Source: Collinsella intestinalis DSM 13280 (GTDB lineage: Bacteria; Actinomycetota; Coriobacteriia; Coriobacteriales; Coriobacteriaceae). From it: a DNA stretch of 64,000 bases. The position numbers were made by a program, and so were the translations under genes. Positions 1 through 7,927 of this stretch are shown piece by piece. The DNA lies in the NCBI RefSeq assembly GCF_000156175.1, contig NZ_GG692710.1, positions 3,428 to 67,427 on the forward strand, written 5' to 3'. The number at the start of each line of letters is the position of its first letter. The first letter of the stretch is position 1. The notes below the pieces were generated by a model. The model was not told the origin of the DNA. It saw nothing but the letters and a program-made list of their open reading frames with translations, and made no database searches.

Positions 1-327
1 GCTCGAGGTGGCGAGCGCCGCGGCGAGCCCTCGCTCGCGCACCGCGGCGACCGCCTCGGCGGCCCCGGGCTTGAGTTCGAGCTCGTCTTCCCAGGTTGCG
101 TCGAAGATCTCGTGGCGGCGATTGAAGAGGCGCTCGGTGAATGCGGGATCGCCGAATTCGTCGTCGATCATATTCATGGCGTTGGGGATGCTGCATCCCA
201 CGAACGCGTGCAAGATATGCTCGGGGATTTCGATACGGAAATCCTGCGCGGCTCGCCGCCATGCGGCTTGGCTCACGCGCTCCGTGTCGATAAGGGTGCC
301 GTCCATGTCGAAGATGACTGCCTGCAT
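1..327 (-). CDS. HAD-superfamily phosphatase, N-terminal part (cut by window edge)
   Basis: The first 109 codons of a minus-strand gene run off the left edge. The protein opens with MQAVIFDMDGTLIDTE, the HAD motif I (DxDGTL) that carries the nucleophilic aspartate. It continues into a helical cap like that of beta-phosphoglucomutase/phosphoglycolate phosphatase-type hydrolases, with ELKPGAAEAVAAVRERGL leading towards motif II. A sugar or nucleotide phosphate substrate is likely but cannot be assigned. The start at 327 is the ATG directly before the HAD motif, and the upstream CGAAAGGACCCAC supplies a ribosome binding site. The remaining motifs lie outside the window. Confidence 0.85.
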   Translation of the reverse strand, partial: MQAVIFDMDGTLIDTERVSQAAWRRAAQDFRIEIPEHILHAFVGCSIPNAMNMIDDEFGDPAFTERLFNRRHEIFDATWEDELELKPGAAEAVAAVRERGLAAALATSS

Positions 328-435
328 ATGTGGGTCCTTTCGGGAAATTGTCTGGGCAGCATGGTATCAGGACGGGGTGCGGTCCACGTTTGGCGCGAAT
401 GCGCGGTTTCTGAGCGTTTCCGCAAGGGAGTCTTC

Positions 436-3324
436 CTACAGCAGCTCGCCGTGGGCGCGGACGTAGAGCGCTTTGGCGATGCTCGTGAGCAGCAGGTAAC
501 CGATCATCATCGCGGCGAGGACGCCGAAGAACGCACCCGGCAGCGGCACCAGGTCGAGAGCTGCGTTCACACCCGGAATGTAGGGCATGGCGGTTACCAG
601 GCCCACACCCAAAACCGTGAGGACGGTGAGCGATGCGGCGGGCTTGCTCTGCACAAAGGGCAGGCGCTCGGTGCGCAGCAGGTGGATCACGAGGGTCTGC
701 GTCCACATGGACTCGACGAACCAGCCGGTCTGGAAGACGAGCGCGAATAGGGCGCGCTGAGCGGGATCGGTGAGGGCGTCCCAGGGTGCGCCCACCACGA
801 GCGGGCACACGACCCAGAACATCGCCGCGAAGGTCAGGATGTCGAAGATGGAGCTTACGGGGCCGATTTTGAGCATGAAGCTCACGATGCCGCGTGCGTC
901 CCAGGTGCGCGGGCGGGCGAGGAACGACTCGTCGACGCGGTCCCAGGGCAGGGCGGCGCAGCTTACCGTGTAAGCCATGCCGAGCAGGAGCAGCTGCAGC
1001 GCGCTCATGGGCAAAAACGGCAGGAACGCGGCGGCGACGAGCACGGAGAGCACATTGCCGAAGTTGGAGCTCGCGGTGGTCTTGATGTACTTGATGGTGT
1101 TGCCGTAGGTGCGGCGCCCCTCGACGATGCCGTGGGCGAGTACGGTGAGATCCTTCTTGAGCAAGATGATGTCGGCGCTCTCCTTGGCGACGTCGACGGC
1201 GGTGTCGACGGAGATGCCGCAGTCGCTGGCGCGCATGGCGGCTGCGTCGTTGATGCCGTCGCCCATGAAGCCCACGGTGTGCTTGCCGTGCGTGCGCAGG
1301 ACTTCGACGATGCGGGCCTTCTGCAGCGGGGAGAGCTTGGCAAAGAGCCCCGTGTGCTCGGCGCGCTCGGCGAGCTCGTCGTCGCTGAGCAGGTCGACGT
1401 CGGCTCCGGTGAGCATATTGCGGGCGTCGATGCCGACCTGCTCGCAGACGGTCGCGGCAACGGCGGCGTTGTCGCCGGTGAGCACCTTCACTGCCACACC
1501 CAAATCGCCGAGCTCCTTCACAGCCGCCTTGGCGCTTGCCTTGGGCGGATCGAGGAAGGCGAGATAACCGATGAGCGTCATGCCATGCTCGTCGTCGGCG
1601 GTGAGGTCGCGGGCCGGCACGTCGTTTCGCTGGGCCACGCCGACCACGCGCATGCCGCGCTCGTTGAGGCCGCGGACGCGGTCGAGAATCTGATCGGCCC
1701 GTTCGTCGGTGAGCGGCAGGACCTCGGTCCCGACCTCGACCGTGCTGCATACGTCGATCATCTCCTCGACGGCTCCCTTGGTGATGAGTTGGCGCTTGCC
1801 AGCGGCGTCTTCGACCACCACGCTCATGCGGCGACGGTCGAAGTCGAAGGGAATCTCGTCCACCAGGCGCCAATGGTCGCGCGCACCGGCGATCGTTGCG
1901 GCCTCGGGGGAGGTCCGCACGCCGCCCTCGCCCGCTCGGGCGTCCATGCTGCGGCCGCCGGCGGCAAGGGCCTCGGCGCGCTCGATGATGGCCTCGTCCA
2001 TGAGGTTGCGCAGACCGGTCTGGAAGACGCTGTTGAGATATGCGTGACGGAGCACGCGGTCGCTGGGCGCGCCCAGCACGTCGAGATGGCGCTCGAGCAC
2101 GATCTTGTCGCGCGTGAGGGTCCCGGTCTTATCGCAGCACAGGACGTCCATGGCGCCCAGGTTCTGGATGGAGGAGATCTCCTTGACCACGACGTCCTTC
2201 GCGCGCATGGCCTCTGCGCCGCGCGCGAGGCAGGTCGTCACGATGACCGGAAGCATCTGCGGTGTGATGCCCACGGCGACGGAGATGGAGAACAGCAGCG
2301 CGTCGAGCCAATCGCCCTTGGTGAGGCCGCACAGAACGAACACGATGGGGCACATGATGAGCATGAACCCCACGAGCACGCGGGAGACCGACGCCACGCC
2401 GGCGTCGAAGCTCGTGGCGGTCGGGCGGGAGTCGAGCGCGCTTGCGATGCCGCCCAGGTAGGTGCGCGCACCGGTGGTCACGACGACACCCGTGCCCGAA
2501 CCGCTCTGCACGGTGGTGCCCGCGAAGGCGAAGTTCTCGCAATCGTCGATGAGCAGCGCCCGTCCGACGGGGTCCTCGATGGCGGCGGGGGTCTTCTCGA
2601 CGGGGTCGGATTCGCCGGTGAGGGCGGCCTGGGTGAGGAACAGGTTCTTGGCCGAGACGATGCGCAGGTCGGCGGGGATGATGTCGCCCGCGGCGAGCTC
2701 GATCAGGTCGCCGGGGACCACGTCCGCCAGCGGGATCTCTGCAGCTCCGGTGCCCTCACGCACGCAGCGGCAGGTGATGGAGACGAGGCCCTTCAGGGCG
2801 TCAGCCGCGGCGGCTCCGCGGGTGTCCTGCCAAAACGAGATGCCTCCGGAGATGAGGACCATGACGCCGATGATGATGGCGGTGGAGGGGTCGGCCTCTC
2901 CGGGTGCGGCGAGGTAGACGTTGGTGTACAGCGAGATTGCGGCGAGTGCGAGCAGGATGAGGGTGAACGGCGTGAGGAACGCACGGGAGAGGCGGGCGGA
3001 GAGCGGGTCGTGATGCTCGGGGGCGATGATGTTGGCACCGTGCACCGAGCGGATGCGATGGGCCTGCTGCTCGGTGAGGCCGTGCTCGCCGGTGCCGAGC
3101 AGGTCCATGACCTCAGCGGCATCCAGGCATCCGATGTGCGCGATCTCGGGGTCGAGCCCCAAGGTCCGCTTCGCCGCTGCAGCCGAGCTCACGTTGTGGC
3201 GAACATGCGAGCTCACGCTGCCGATGACGCGGTGGATACCGCCGCGCACGCGGCTTCCGGCCATGTGAAGGCCTGTTCCGATTCCGGTGGTCTTGATACG
3301 GTCTATGTGCTTCATCCAGGTCAT
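436..3324 (-). CDS. mgtA: Magnesium-translocating P-type ATPase (MgtA/MgtB family)
   Basis: A 962-residue P-type ATPase that would couple ATP hydrolysis to Mg2+ import across the cytoplasmic membrane. The phosphorylation motif DKTGTLT lies at about residue 398, preceded by a membrane segment ending in the MLPVIVTT region. TGES (ALTGESDPVEK) marks the actuator domain, and MTLIGYLAFLDPPK and GDGINDAAAMRASDCGISV match the MgtA hinge and P-domain. Length and C-terminal transmembrane block are normal for the family. I chose the ATG at 3324 because AAGGAGGTGCCTC precedes it; an upstream in-frame ATG at 3399 has no such site and lies in the hairpin-rich leader. It is transcribed alone from a promoter near 3642-3669. 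MgtA is favoured over Ca2+ ATPases by overall motif spacing, not by a unique residue. Confidence 0.93.
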   Translation of the reverse strand: MTWMKHIDRIKTTGIGTGLHMAGSRVRGGIHRVIGSVSSHVRHNVSSAAAAKRTLGLDPEIAHIGCLDAAEVMDLLGTGEHGLTEQQAHRIRSVHGANIIAPEHHDPLSARLSRAFLTPFTLILLALAAISLYTNVYLAAPGEADPSTAIIIGVMVLISGGISFWQDTRGAAAADALKGLVSITCRCVREGTGAAEIPLADVVPGDLIELAAGDIIPADLRIVSAKNLFLTQAALTGESDPVEKTPAAIEDPVGRALLIDDCENFAFAGTTVQSGSGTGVVVTTGARTYLGGIASALDSRPTATSFDAGVASVSRVLVGFMLIMCPIVFVLCGLTKGDWLDALLFSISVAVGITPQMLPVIVTTCLARGAEAMRAKDVVVKEISSIQNLGAMDVLCCDKTGTLTRDKIVLERHLDVLGAPSDRVLRHAYLNSVFQTGLRNLMDEAIIERAEALAAGGRSMDARAGEGGVRTSPEAATIAGARDHWRLVDEIPFDFDRRRMSVVVEDAAGKRQLITKGAVEEMIDVCSTVEVGTEVLPLTDERADQILDRVRGLNERGMRVVGVAQRNDVPARDLTADDEHGMTLIGYLAFLDPPKASAKAAVKELGDLGVAVKVLTGDNAAVAATVCEQVGIDARNMLTGADVDLLSDDELAERAEHTGLFAKLSPLQKARIVEVLRTHGKHTVGFMGDGINDAAAMRASDCGISVDTAVDVAKESADIILLKKDLTVLAHGIVEGRRTYGNTIKYIKTTASSNFGNVLSVLVAAAFLPFLPMSALQLLLLGMAYTVSCAALPWDRVDESFLARPRTWDARGIVSFMLKIGPVSSIFDILTFAAMFWVVCPLVVGAPWDALTDPAQRALFALVFQTGWFVESMWTQTLVIHLLRTERLPFVQSKPAASLTVLTVLGVGLVTAMPYIPGVNAALDLVPLPGAFFGVLAAMMIGYLLLTSIAKALYVRAHGELL

Positions 3325-3406
3325 GAGGCACCTCCTTGACGTTGCCCCGACGTTGCCGGGTGTGTGGTCGAATAGGGGGAGATGCGCCCATGCAGGCATG
3401 GGTCGA

Positions 3407-3424
3407 TCGCGGCGATCGCCGCGA
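3407..3424. repeat. Perfect 18-bp palindrome in the mgtA leader
   Basis: TCGCGGCGATCGCCGCGA equals its own reverse complement. It lies 83 bases upstream of the ATPase start, next to a second inverted repeat (3387-3402). Neither is followed by a T-run on the minus strand, so they are not simple terminators. They may be an operator or two leader hairpins. Confidence 0.7.
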
Positions 3425-3487
3425 GGACATCGATTCAGTTGCGTCGCGATGGCGGATGGCGTCCGTGCGTCCGTTATGCCTGGGGAC

Positions 3488-3589
3488 TTATCGTCCAGTC
3501 AGAAGGTGTGAAAGCGGTCCGCGGGCGCCGTCATGGCGCAATCGGGGTTTGCTAGCCTGCTGGGCACAGCTACTGGCAGGATGGTCCAT
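3488..3589 (-). CDS. Putative leader peptide upstream of mgtA (33 aa)
   Basis: This small ORF encodes MDHPASSCAQQ followed by a basic tail ending in LLTGR. Its ribosome binding site, AAAAGGAGGTGCGTC, is as strong as that of the ATPase gene. The ORF starts about 46 nt after the predicted transcription start and ends about 160 nt before the ATPase start. No known domain is present. Position and translation signals suggest an mgtL-like leader peptide whose translation could couple to folding of the downstream hairpins. It has three prolines (residues 4, 15, 25), fewer than in Salmonella MgtL. It could instead be a fortuitous ORF. Confidence 0.5.
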   Translation of the reverse strand: MDHPASSCAQQASKPRLRHDGARGPLSHLLTGR

Positions 3590-3641
3590 GACGCACCTCC
3601 TTTTCGGTCGCGGCCGGGGCCTTCTTCGAGATTCGCACGCT

Positions 3642-3669
3642 AGTGTAGACCGCCCGTTGGAGCTGTCAA
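3642..3669 (-). promoter_or_regulatory. Sigma70-type promoter for the leader ORF and mgtA
   Basis: On the minus strand, TTGACA (3664-3669, a perfect -35) is followed after 16 bp by TACACT (3642-3647). Transcription would start near 3635, giving the long leader described above. Confidence 0.7.
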
Positions 3670-3725
3670 GCGCGATCTCAGTCTAATCCACAAATTGGGT
3701 AGGTTTGTAAAGAAGGCGTTAAGTG

Positions 3726-3758
3726 CCTCAATTTGGGGAGACGGTCTCAAAATTGAGG
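3726..3758. repeat. Dispersed palindromic element, imperfect copy
   Basis: CCTCAATTT and AAATTGAGG form the outer arms and GAGAC/GTCTC the inner arms of an interrupted palindrome. It lies between the divergent mgtA promoter and the DUF1275 gene. The outer arms are identical to those of the palindrome at 18537-18567, so this is a small dispersed family. Like the other copy, it sits just upstream of a coding region. Confidence 0.65.
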
Positions 3759-3816
3759 TTCGGCATGGCATATGCTGTACAAGATTTCCATTGGCCGATG
3801 TGAGGGGGAAGGGCGC

Positions 3817-4500
3817 ATGGAGCGCGCGAAGCAAGTATCCGAGTCGATCGAGCTCGGCGTCATTCTGGCGTTGGTCGGTGGCTTCATGGACGTGTATTCC
3901 TACGTCGGTCGCGGCGGCGTGTTCGCCAACGCGCAGACGGGCAACATCTTGCTCGTGGGCGTGCACATCTCCGAGGGCAACATCCCCCTCGCCATGCATT
4001 TCCTCTTGCCGGTCCTGTGCTTTTCCGTCGGCATCATGATGAGCGACTTGGTGCATGAACGGTTTGTCAGCGTCTTGCATTGGCGCCAGCTCACCGTCTT
4101 GGTCGAGGCTCTCATCTTGCTCGGTGTCGGCCTGCTGCCCCCTGAGCACAACATGCTCGCCAACGGCCTCACCTCGCTCGCTTGCGGCATGCAGGTCGAG
4201 AGTTTTCGCAAGATCCGCGGGCGCGGCATCGCCACCACCATGTGCATCGGCAACTTGCGCAGCGCTCTGCAAAACGTCGACGACTACATCATCACGCATG
4301 AGCGCGGCTTCCTGGTCAACGGGCTTTTGTACTTCGGCGTGATCGCCGTGTTCGTATGCGGTGCCGTGCTCGGCAACTGGAGTCTCGAGCGATTCGGGCT
4401 CTCGGCCATCGGCATCTGCTCGCTACTGTTGCTCGCGGCGTTCTTCATGATGTTTTCCGACCGCGAGGCTGCGGGGGAGTGCGAGGCAGCGGGGAAGTAG
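3817..4500 (+). CDS. DUF1275 (YoaK-like) integral membrane protein
   Basis: A 227-residue polytopic membrane protein. The N-terminal stretch VGGFMDVYSYVGRGG followed by FANAQTGNILL is the hallmark of DUF1275/YoaK proteins. Further hydrophobic segments follow near residues 60-80, 95-115, 170-190 and 197-217. The family is widespread, but its molecular function is unknown; membrane transport is often assumed without proof. The ATG at 3817 is preferred because GAGGGGGAAGGGCGC precedes it and the conserved domain begins shortly after. An in-frame ATG 45 bases upstream lacks a ribosome binding site. The gene stands alone between the mgtA leader and the convergent mnmA gene, 23 bp away. Confidence 0.88.
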   Translation: MERAKQVSESIELGVILALVGGFMDVYSYVGRGGVFANAQTGNILLVGVHISEGNIPLAMHFLLPVLCFSVGIMMSDLVHERFVSVLHWRQLTVLVEALILLGVGLLPPEHNMLANGLTSLACGMQVESFRKIRGRGIATTMCIGNLRSALQNVDDYIITHERGFLVNGLLYFGVIAVFVCGAVLGNWSLERFGLSAIGICSLLLLAAFFMMFSDREAAGECEAAGK

Positions 4501-4523
4501 CGGTCGTTCGCCCGGTGTACGGG

Positions 4524-5753
4524 CTACTTGATCGCCCTCACCACGGTGCCGCCGCCCAAGACGATATCGCCGGCATATGCCACGACTGCCTGGCCGGGGG
4601 CGATGCCGCGTTCGGGCGAGTCGAAGATGAGCTCGAAGGCGTTCGCCGCGTTCTCGGCGATCGCGTTTGCTCCCGCCGACGATCCGGTCGTGCCGCACGT
4701 CGCCCTGCGCAGACGCGCGGGCTGTGCGGGGTGACGGTAGCGGATCTTGGCGCTCACGGGCAGGCCCGTCTCGCCTGCCTCGTCCAATAGCTCTTCCATG
4801 ACGTTTGCCGGCGCGCTCCAAATCCAGTCATCGGCCACGAGGCCGCTCGCCATGAGGTCGGCTACCTCTCCCAGAGTGACCGTGTTCGCCACGGCGTCGA
4901 TGCCCGTCACGTAGACGGGATGTGCGCAGGCCACGCCCAGCCCTTTGCGCTGGCCCACGGTGTAGCGAATCGCCCCGTGATGGCGTCCCAGCACGTGACC
5001 GCTCGTGTTCACGATATCGCCCTCCGGCAACGGCGCTCCGTTGCGCTTTTCGATGTAGGTGGCGAAGTCGTTGTCCGGGACGAAGCAGATGCCCTGGCTG
5101 TCTCGCTTGCCTGCATTCTCAAAGCCCTGCTCGCGGGCGATTCGGCGCACGTCGCGCTCCTTGAACAGTCCGCCGAGGGGCAACAGGGTGCGCGCAAGGC
5201 GTTCCTGCGTAAGCGAATACAGCACGTAGCTCTGGTCTTTTGAGGGGTCGAGCGCGCAGCTGAGGGTGTGGACGGCGTTTGATGCGCCCGTCCGCGCGGT
5301 GATTCTGGCCACGAACTCCTGCTCTTCGCCGCGCCGAACCGAGCCGCCTCCGCCCTCGGCGAGCGTGCCGATGCGCCCGTAATGGCCCGTGGCTATGAAA
5401 TCGCAATCGTGTTCACGGGCGTAGGAGAGCAGCGCGTCGAACTTGAGGTGGCGGTTGCAATCGATACAGGGATTGGGGGTGCGTCCTGTCTCATAGGTCC
5501 GGACGAATTTCTCCACCACATGGCGCTCGAAGGTCTCGCGCATGTCGATGACCTCGTGGGGGAAGCCCAGGCGTGCACAGATCGCGGCGGCGTCGTCGGC
5601 GTCCGACCCGCTGCCGCAGGCGCCGGGCGCGGCATCGCCGTGCAGCAACATGGTGGCGCCAAGGCAGTCGTACCCCTGCTGGGTGAGCAGGTAGGCGGTG
5701 ACGCTCGAATCGACGCCGCCGCTCATGGCGACGAGTACGCGCTTGCGGGTCAT
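4524..5753 (-). CDS. mnmA: tRNA-specific 2-thiouridylase MnmA
   Basis: MnmA adds sulfur to U34 of tRNAs for Lys, Glu and Gln, using ATP and sulfur relayed from a cysteine desulfurase. The N-terminus MSGGVDSS (residues 9-16) is the PP-loop that binds ATP. The catalytic cysteine pair is in TPNPCIDCNRHLKF and SQGICFVPDNDF. GQRKGLGVA marks the tRNA-binding middle part, and ERGIAPGQAVVAY the C-terminal beta barrel. At 409 residues it is longer than the usual 360-380. The excess appears to be an Ala/Gly-rich insertion (TTGSSAGANAIAENAANA) in the C-terminal domain. AAAGGAGACCC precedes the ATG. Its neighbours cysK and an Rrf2 regulator place it in a cysteine/sulfur-trafficking cluster. Confidence 0.95.
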   Translation of the reverse strand: MTRKRVLVAMSGGVDSSVTAYLLTQQGYDCLGATMLLHGDAAPGACGSGSDADDAAAICARLGFPHEVIDMRETFERHVVEKFVRTYETGRTPNPCIDCNRHLKFDALLSYAREHDCDFIATGHYGRIGTLAEGGGGSVRRGEEQEFVARITARTGASNAVHTLSCALDPSKDQSYVLYSLTQERLARTLLPLGGLFKERDVRRIAREQGFENAGKRDSQGICFVPDNDFATYIEKRNGAPLPEGDIVNTSGHVLGRHHGAIRYTVGQRKGLGVACAHPVYVTGIDAVANTVTLGEVADLMASGLVADDWIWSAPANVMEELLDEAGETGLPVSAKIRYRHPAQPARLRRATCGTTGSSAGANAIAENAANAFELIFDSPERGIAPGQAVVAYAGDIVLGGGTVVRAIK

Positions 5754-5792
5754 GGGTCTCCTTTGCGTAAGTGCTTGGCGTGGTGCGTGCGA

Positions 5793-6728
5793 CTAGGTGA
5801 AGAGGGCGGTGGAGAGGTAGCGCTCACCGGTATCGGGGAGCAGGGCAACGATGGTTTTTCCGGCGTTTTCGGGGCGCTTCGCCAGCTCGAGGGCTGCCCA
5901 GGTGGCGGCTCCCGATGAGATGCCGGCCAAAACGCCCGCCTGCCGTGCGAGGGCGCGGCCGCAGGCGAGTGCATCCTCGTCCTTCACGGGGATGACCTCA
6001 TCGTACACGTCGGTGTCGAGCACCTCGGGCACAAAGCCCGCGCCGATTCCCTGGATGGCGTGGGGCGCGGCCGATCCGCCTGAGAGCACGGGCGAGCCGG
6101 CGGGCTCGACGGCGACCACACGGATGCCCTCATTCATCTGCTTGAGATAGCGCCCCACTCCGGTGATGGTGCCGCCCGTCCCGACGCCCGCCACGAAGAT
6201 GTCGACGTCTCCTTCGGTGTCGCGCCAGATCTCGGGGCCGGTGGTCGCCATATGGGCCGCGGGGTTCGATGGATTGGTGAACTGGCCGGCGACCCAGCTC
6301 TTGGGGGTGCTCGCCGCGAGCTCCTCGGCTCGGGCGATCGCGCCCTTCATGCCCTCGGTGCCCGGGGTGAGTACGAGTTCGGCGCCATAGGCGGCGAGAA
6401 GGGCCCTCCGTTCGGCGCTCATCGTATCCGGCATGGTTATCACGAGTCGGTATCCGCGCGCCGCCGCCAGGGCTGCCAGACCGACGCCGGTGTTTCCGCT
6501 CGTCGGCTCGATGATGGTGTAGCCGGCGTCCGGCGCGATGACACCGGCGGCCTCCGCCTCGTTCAGCATGTTGAGGGCGACGCGGTCTTTGACCGAGCCG
6601 GCGGGGTTTTGACGCTCGAGCTTCACGAGCACGCGCGCCTTGAGGTCGAGTTGGCGCTCGAATCGGACGAGTTCAAGCAGGGGCGTGTTGCCCACGAGCT
6701 CGTCGAGGGAGGTGTGGATGCGGGTCAT
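5793..6728 (-). CDS. cysK: Cysteine synthase A (O-acetylserine sulfhydrylase)
   Basis: A PLP-dependent enzyme making L-cysteine from O-acetylserine and sulfide. [15 protein letters not shown] contains the PLP lysine, [11 protein letters not shown] the substrate/phosphate loop, and [14 protein letters not shown] a PLP-phosphate-binding loop. The 311-residue length is typical. The start at 6728 ([17 protein letters not shown]) follows AAAGGAGTAGAT. A longer reading to 6788 would cross the promoter region and lacks a binding site. The divergent gene is an Rrf2 regulator. A palindrome overlapping the cysK -35 box (6806-6820) suggests direct repression, as with CymR in Firmicutes, where CysK itself is the sensor partner. 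The close mnmA gene downstream may be co-transcribed. Confidence 0.95.
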   Translation of the reverse strand: MTRIHTSLDELVGNTPLLELVRFERQLDLKARVLVKLERQNPAGSVKDRVALNMLNEAEAAGVIAPDAGYTIIEPTSGNTGVGLAALAAARGYRLVITMPDTMSAERRALLAAYGAELVLTPGTEGMKGAIARAEELAASTPKSWVAGQFTNPSNPAAHMATTGPEIWRDTEGDVDIFVAGVGTGGTITGVGRYLKQMNEGIRVVAVEPAGSPVLSGGSAAPHAIQGIGAGFVPEVLDTDVYDEVIPVKDEDALACGRALARQAGVLAGISSGAATWAALELAKRPENAGKTIVALLPDTGERYLSTALFT

Positions 6729-6793
6729 ATCTACTCCTTTGCACGGTGTCGGTAATTGTAAGCCGTCGCTGTCGGTTTGTTTGCGCACACAAA

Positions 6794-6823
6794 ATCATAC
6801 CAAAAACATAGGAATTATGTCGG
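6794..6823 (-). promoter_or_regulatory. cysK promoter with overlapping candidate Rrf2/CymR operator
   Basis: On the minus strand, CCGACA (6818-6823) and TATGAT (6794-6799) are separated by 18 bp. The inverted repeat ACATA-N5-TATGT (6806-6820) covers the spacer and the edge of the -35 box. The central AGGAATT resembles the core of Bacillus CymR sites. A regulator bound here would block cysK transcription. Confidence 0.6.
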
Positions 6824-6949
6824 CTGGTGGGGTCGAGTTAAAATTCAGCAGCTCCCTTTCATCCGTTTACGAGAAATAACCCATATGCCGCAGGGGGTTG
6901 TCTGCTATGCTTTGGCCAGTGGAACAGACGAGACGGAGGTGCGGATATC

Positions 6950-7390
6950 ATGCTGGTGTCGACAAAAGGACGCTATGCGTTGCGCGTGATGATCGACCTC
7001 GCGGAGCATCGATCCGACGGGCGCACGCCTCTCAGGAAGATCGCCGCCCGCCAGGGGATCTCCGAGAAATACCTCGAGAACATCCTCACGACGTTGGTGC
7101 GCCATGGGTTGCTGTCCGGGCTGCGCGGCAAGGGGGGCGGTTATTGTCTCACGCGTGAACCCGAGGATTTCACCATCGGTGAGGTTTTGCGTCTGACGGA
7201 GGGCTCGCTGTGCCCGGTTGCCTGTTTGGAGCACGGCCATGACGGCTGCGACCGCGCGGAACACTGCCGGACCGTCCGTGTGTGGCGCGAGCTCGATTCC
7301 CTGATCGAGAATTACCTGAACGGAGTGACGTTGGCGGACCTGGTGCGCGACGAATCGTTCGAGGAGCCGTCGGGCCCCTGCATATCCTAG
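6950..7390 (+). CDS. Rrf2-family transcriptional regulator (CymR/IscR-like)
   Basis: A 146-residue regulator. The N-terminal winged helix (STKGRYALRVMIDLAEH, then ISEKYLENIL and LRGKGGGYCL) is diagnostic of the Rrf2 family. A cysteine-bearing loop follows at about residues 87-106, with spacing C-x3-C-x7-C-x5-C. IscR has three cysteines that hold an Fe-S cluster; the spacing differs here, so metal binding is possible but unproven. ACGGAGGTGCGGATATC precedes the ATG. It is divergent from cysK with a palindrome between them, so control of cysteine synthesis is the likely job. It could also regulate itself or iron-sulfur genes elsewhere. Confidence 0.9.
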   Translation: MLVSTKGRYALRVMIDLAEHRSDGRTPLRKIAARQGISEKYLENILTTLVRHGLLSGLRGKGGGYCLTREPEDFTIGEVLRLTEGSLCPVACLEHGHDGCDRAEHCRTVRVWRELDSLIENYLNGVTLADLVRDESFEEPSGPCIS

Positions 7391-7401
7391 GCTCTGAGCC
7401 C

Positions 7402-7767
7402 CTAGTCGTTGGTGGCGACCCCGAGCATCGTGCATACGATGCTCACGACGATGCTGCCGAACAGGGCGGCGCCAAAGCCGCTGATGGAGATGCCGGAACC
7501 AAGAAGGTTCACGGACAGCCAGCTGGCGAGTTCGAGCATGAAGCTGTTCACCACGAGTTGGAACAGGCCCACGGTGAGGCAGGTGAGCGGCAGGGAGATG
7601 ACCGTGATGAGCGGCTTCACCAGGGAGTTGACGAGCCCGAGGAACAGACCCACGAAGGCGAAGCTGAGCCAGGGGTCCGCGGTCCCGAAGGGCTGGATGC
7701 CGGGGACGATGAACGCGGCGACGGCGATGGCGATGGACGTCAGGAGCCAATTGAGGAAAAAGCGCAT
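7402..7767 (-). CDS. YvlD-type four-helix membrane protein (phage holin 4_2-like family)
   Basis: A 121-residue, very hydrophobic protein with four predicted membrane segments, near residues 4-24, 32-52, 55-80 and 93-116. The motif GLVNSLVKPLITVISLPLT is characteristic of the YvlD/phage_holin_4_2 family. Although the Pfam name mentions holin, chromosomal members such as Bacillus YvlD are linked to envelope stress, not lysis. Its C-terminus ends only 12 bp from the convergent Rrf2 gene. The start at 7767 follows AAAGGCCTCCC. There is no sign of prophage around it. Confidence 0.85.
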   Translation of the reverse strand: MRFFLNWLLTSIAIAVAAFIVPGIQPFGTADPWLSFAFVGLFLGLVNSLVKPLITVISLPLTCLTVGLFQLVVNSFMLELASWLSVNLLGSGISISGFGAALFGSIVVSIVCTMLGVATND

Positions 7768-7927
7768 GGGAGGCCTTTCGGGTAGGTTCGGTGCTGCGAG
7801 ACGGGGATCGCTCGTCGACTCGGCGCGCCGGGCGGGGGTATGATGGGCAAATCGGCGCCTGCGCCGGCTCGGCCACCTCGTTCATTCTACCCATACCACG
7901 CATGGGCCATCAGGCGTGAGGAGCGAC

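Larger units (their letters stand above)
3325..3635 (-). promoter_or_regulatory. Long 5' leader of the Mg2+ ATPase gene
   Basis: About 310 nt lie between the predicted transcription start (near 3635) and the ATPase start codon. The leader contains a 33-codon ORF (3488-3589), a small hairpin right after that ORF's stop (GGAC GATAA GTCC), a perfect 18-bp palindrome at 3407-3424, and a 7-bp inverted repeat at 3387-3402 (CCCATGC-AG-GCATGGG). Long structured leaders control mgtA in other bacteria, through the M-box riboswitch or the mgtL leader peptide. I did not find the conserved M-box core, so a translation-coupled mechanism is the better guess. Confidence 0.55.

Noticed and set aside
1132-3339. 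735-codon open frame on the plus strand opposite the Mg2+ ATPase
   Set aside because: It is an antisense artefact of high-GC codon usage. The protein has no recognisable motif and the minus-strand reading has all P-type ATPase motifs.
3325-3635. M-box (Mg2+) riboswitch
   Set aside because: The conserved M-box core sequence could not be found by eye; only generic hairpins were seen.
7402-7767. Prophage holin
   Set aside because: The family name is misleading; no other phage genes are nearby and the protein fits chromosomal YvlD.
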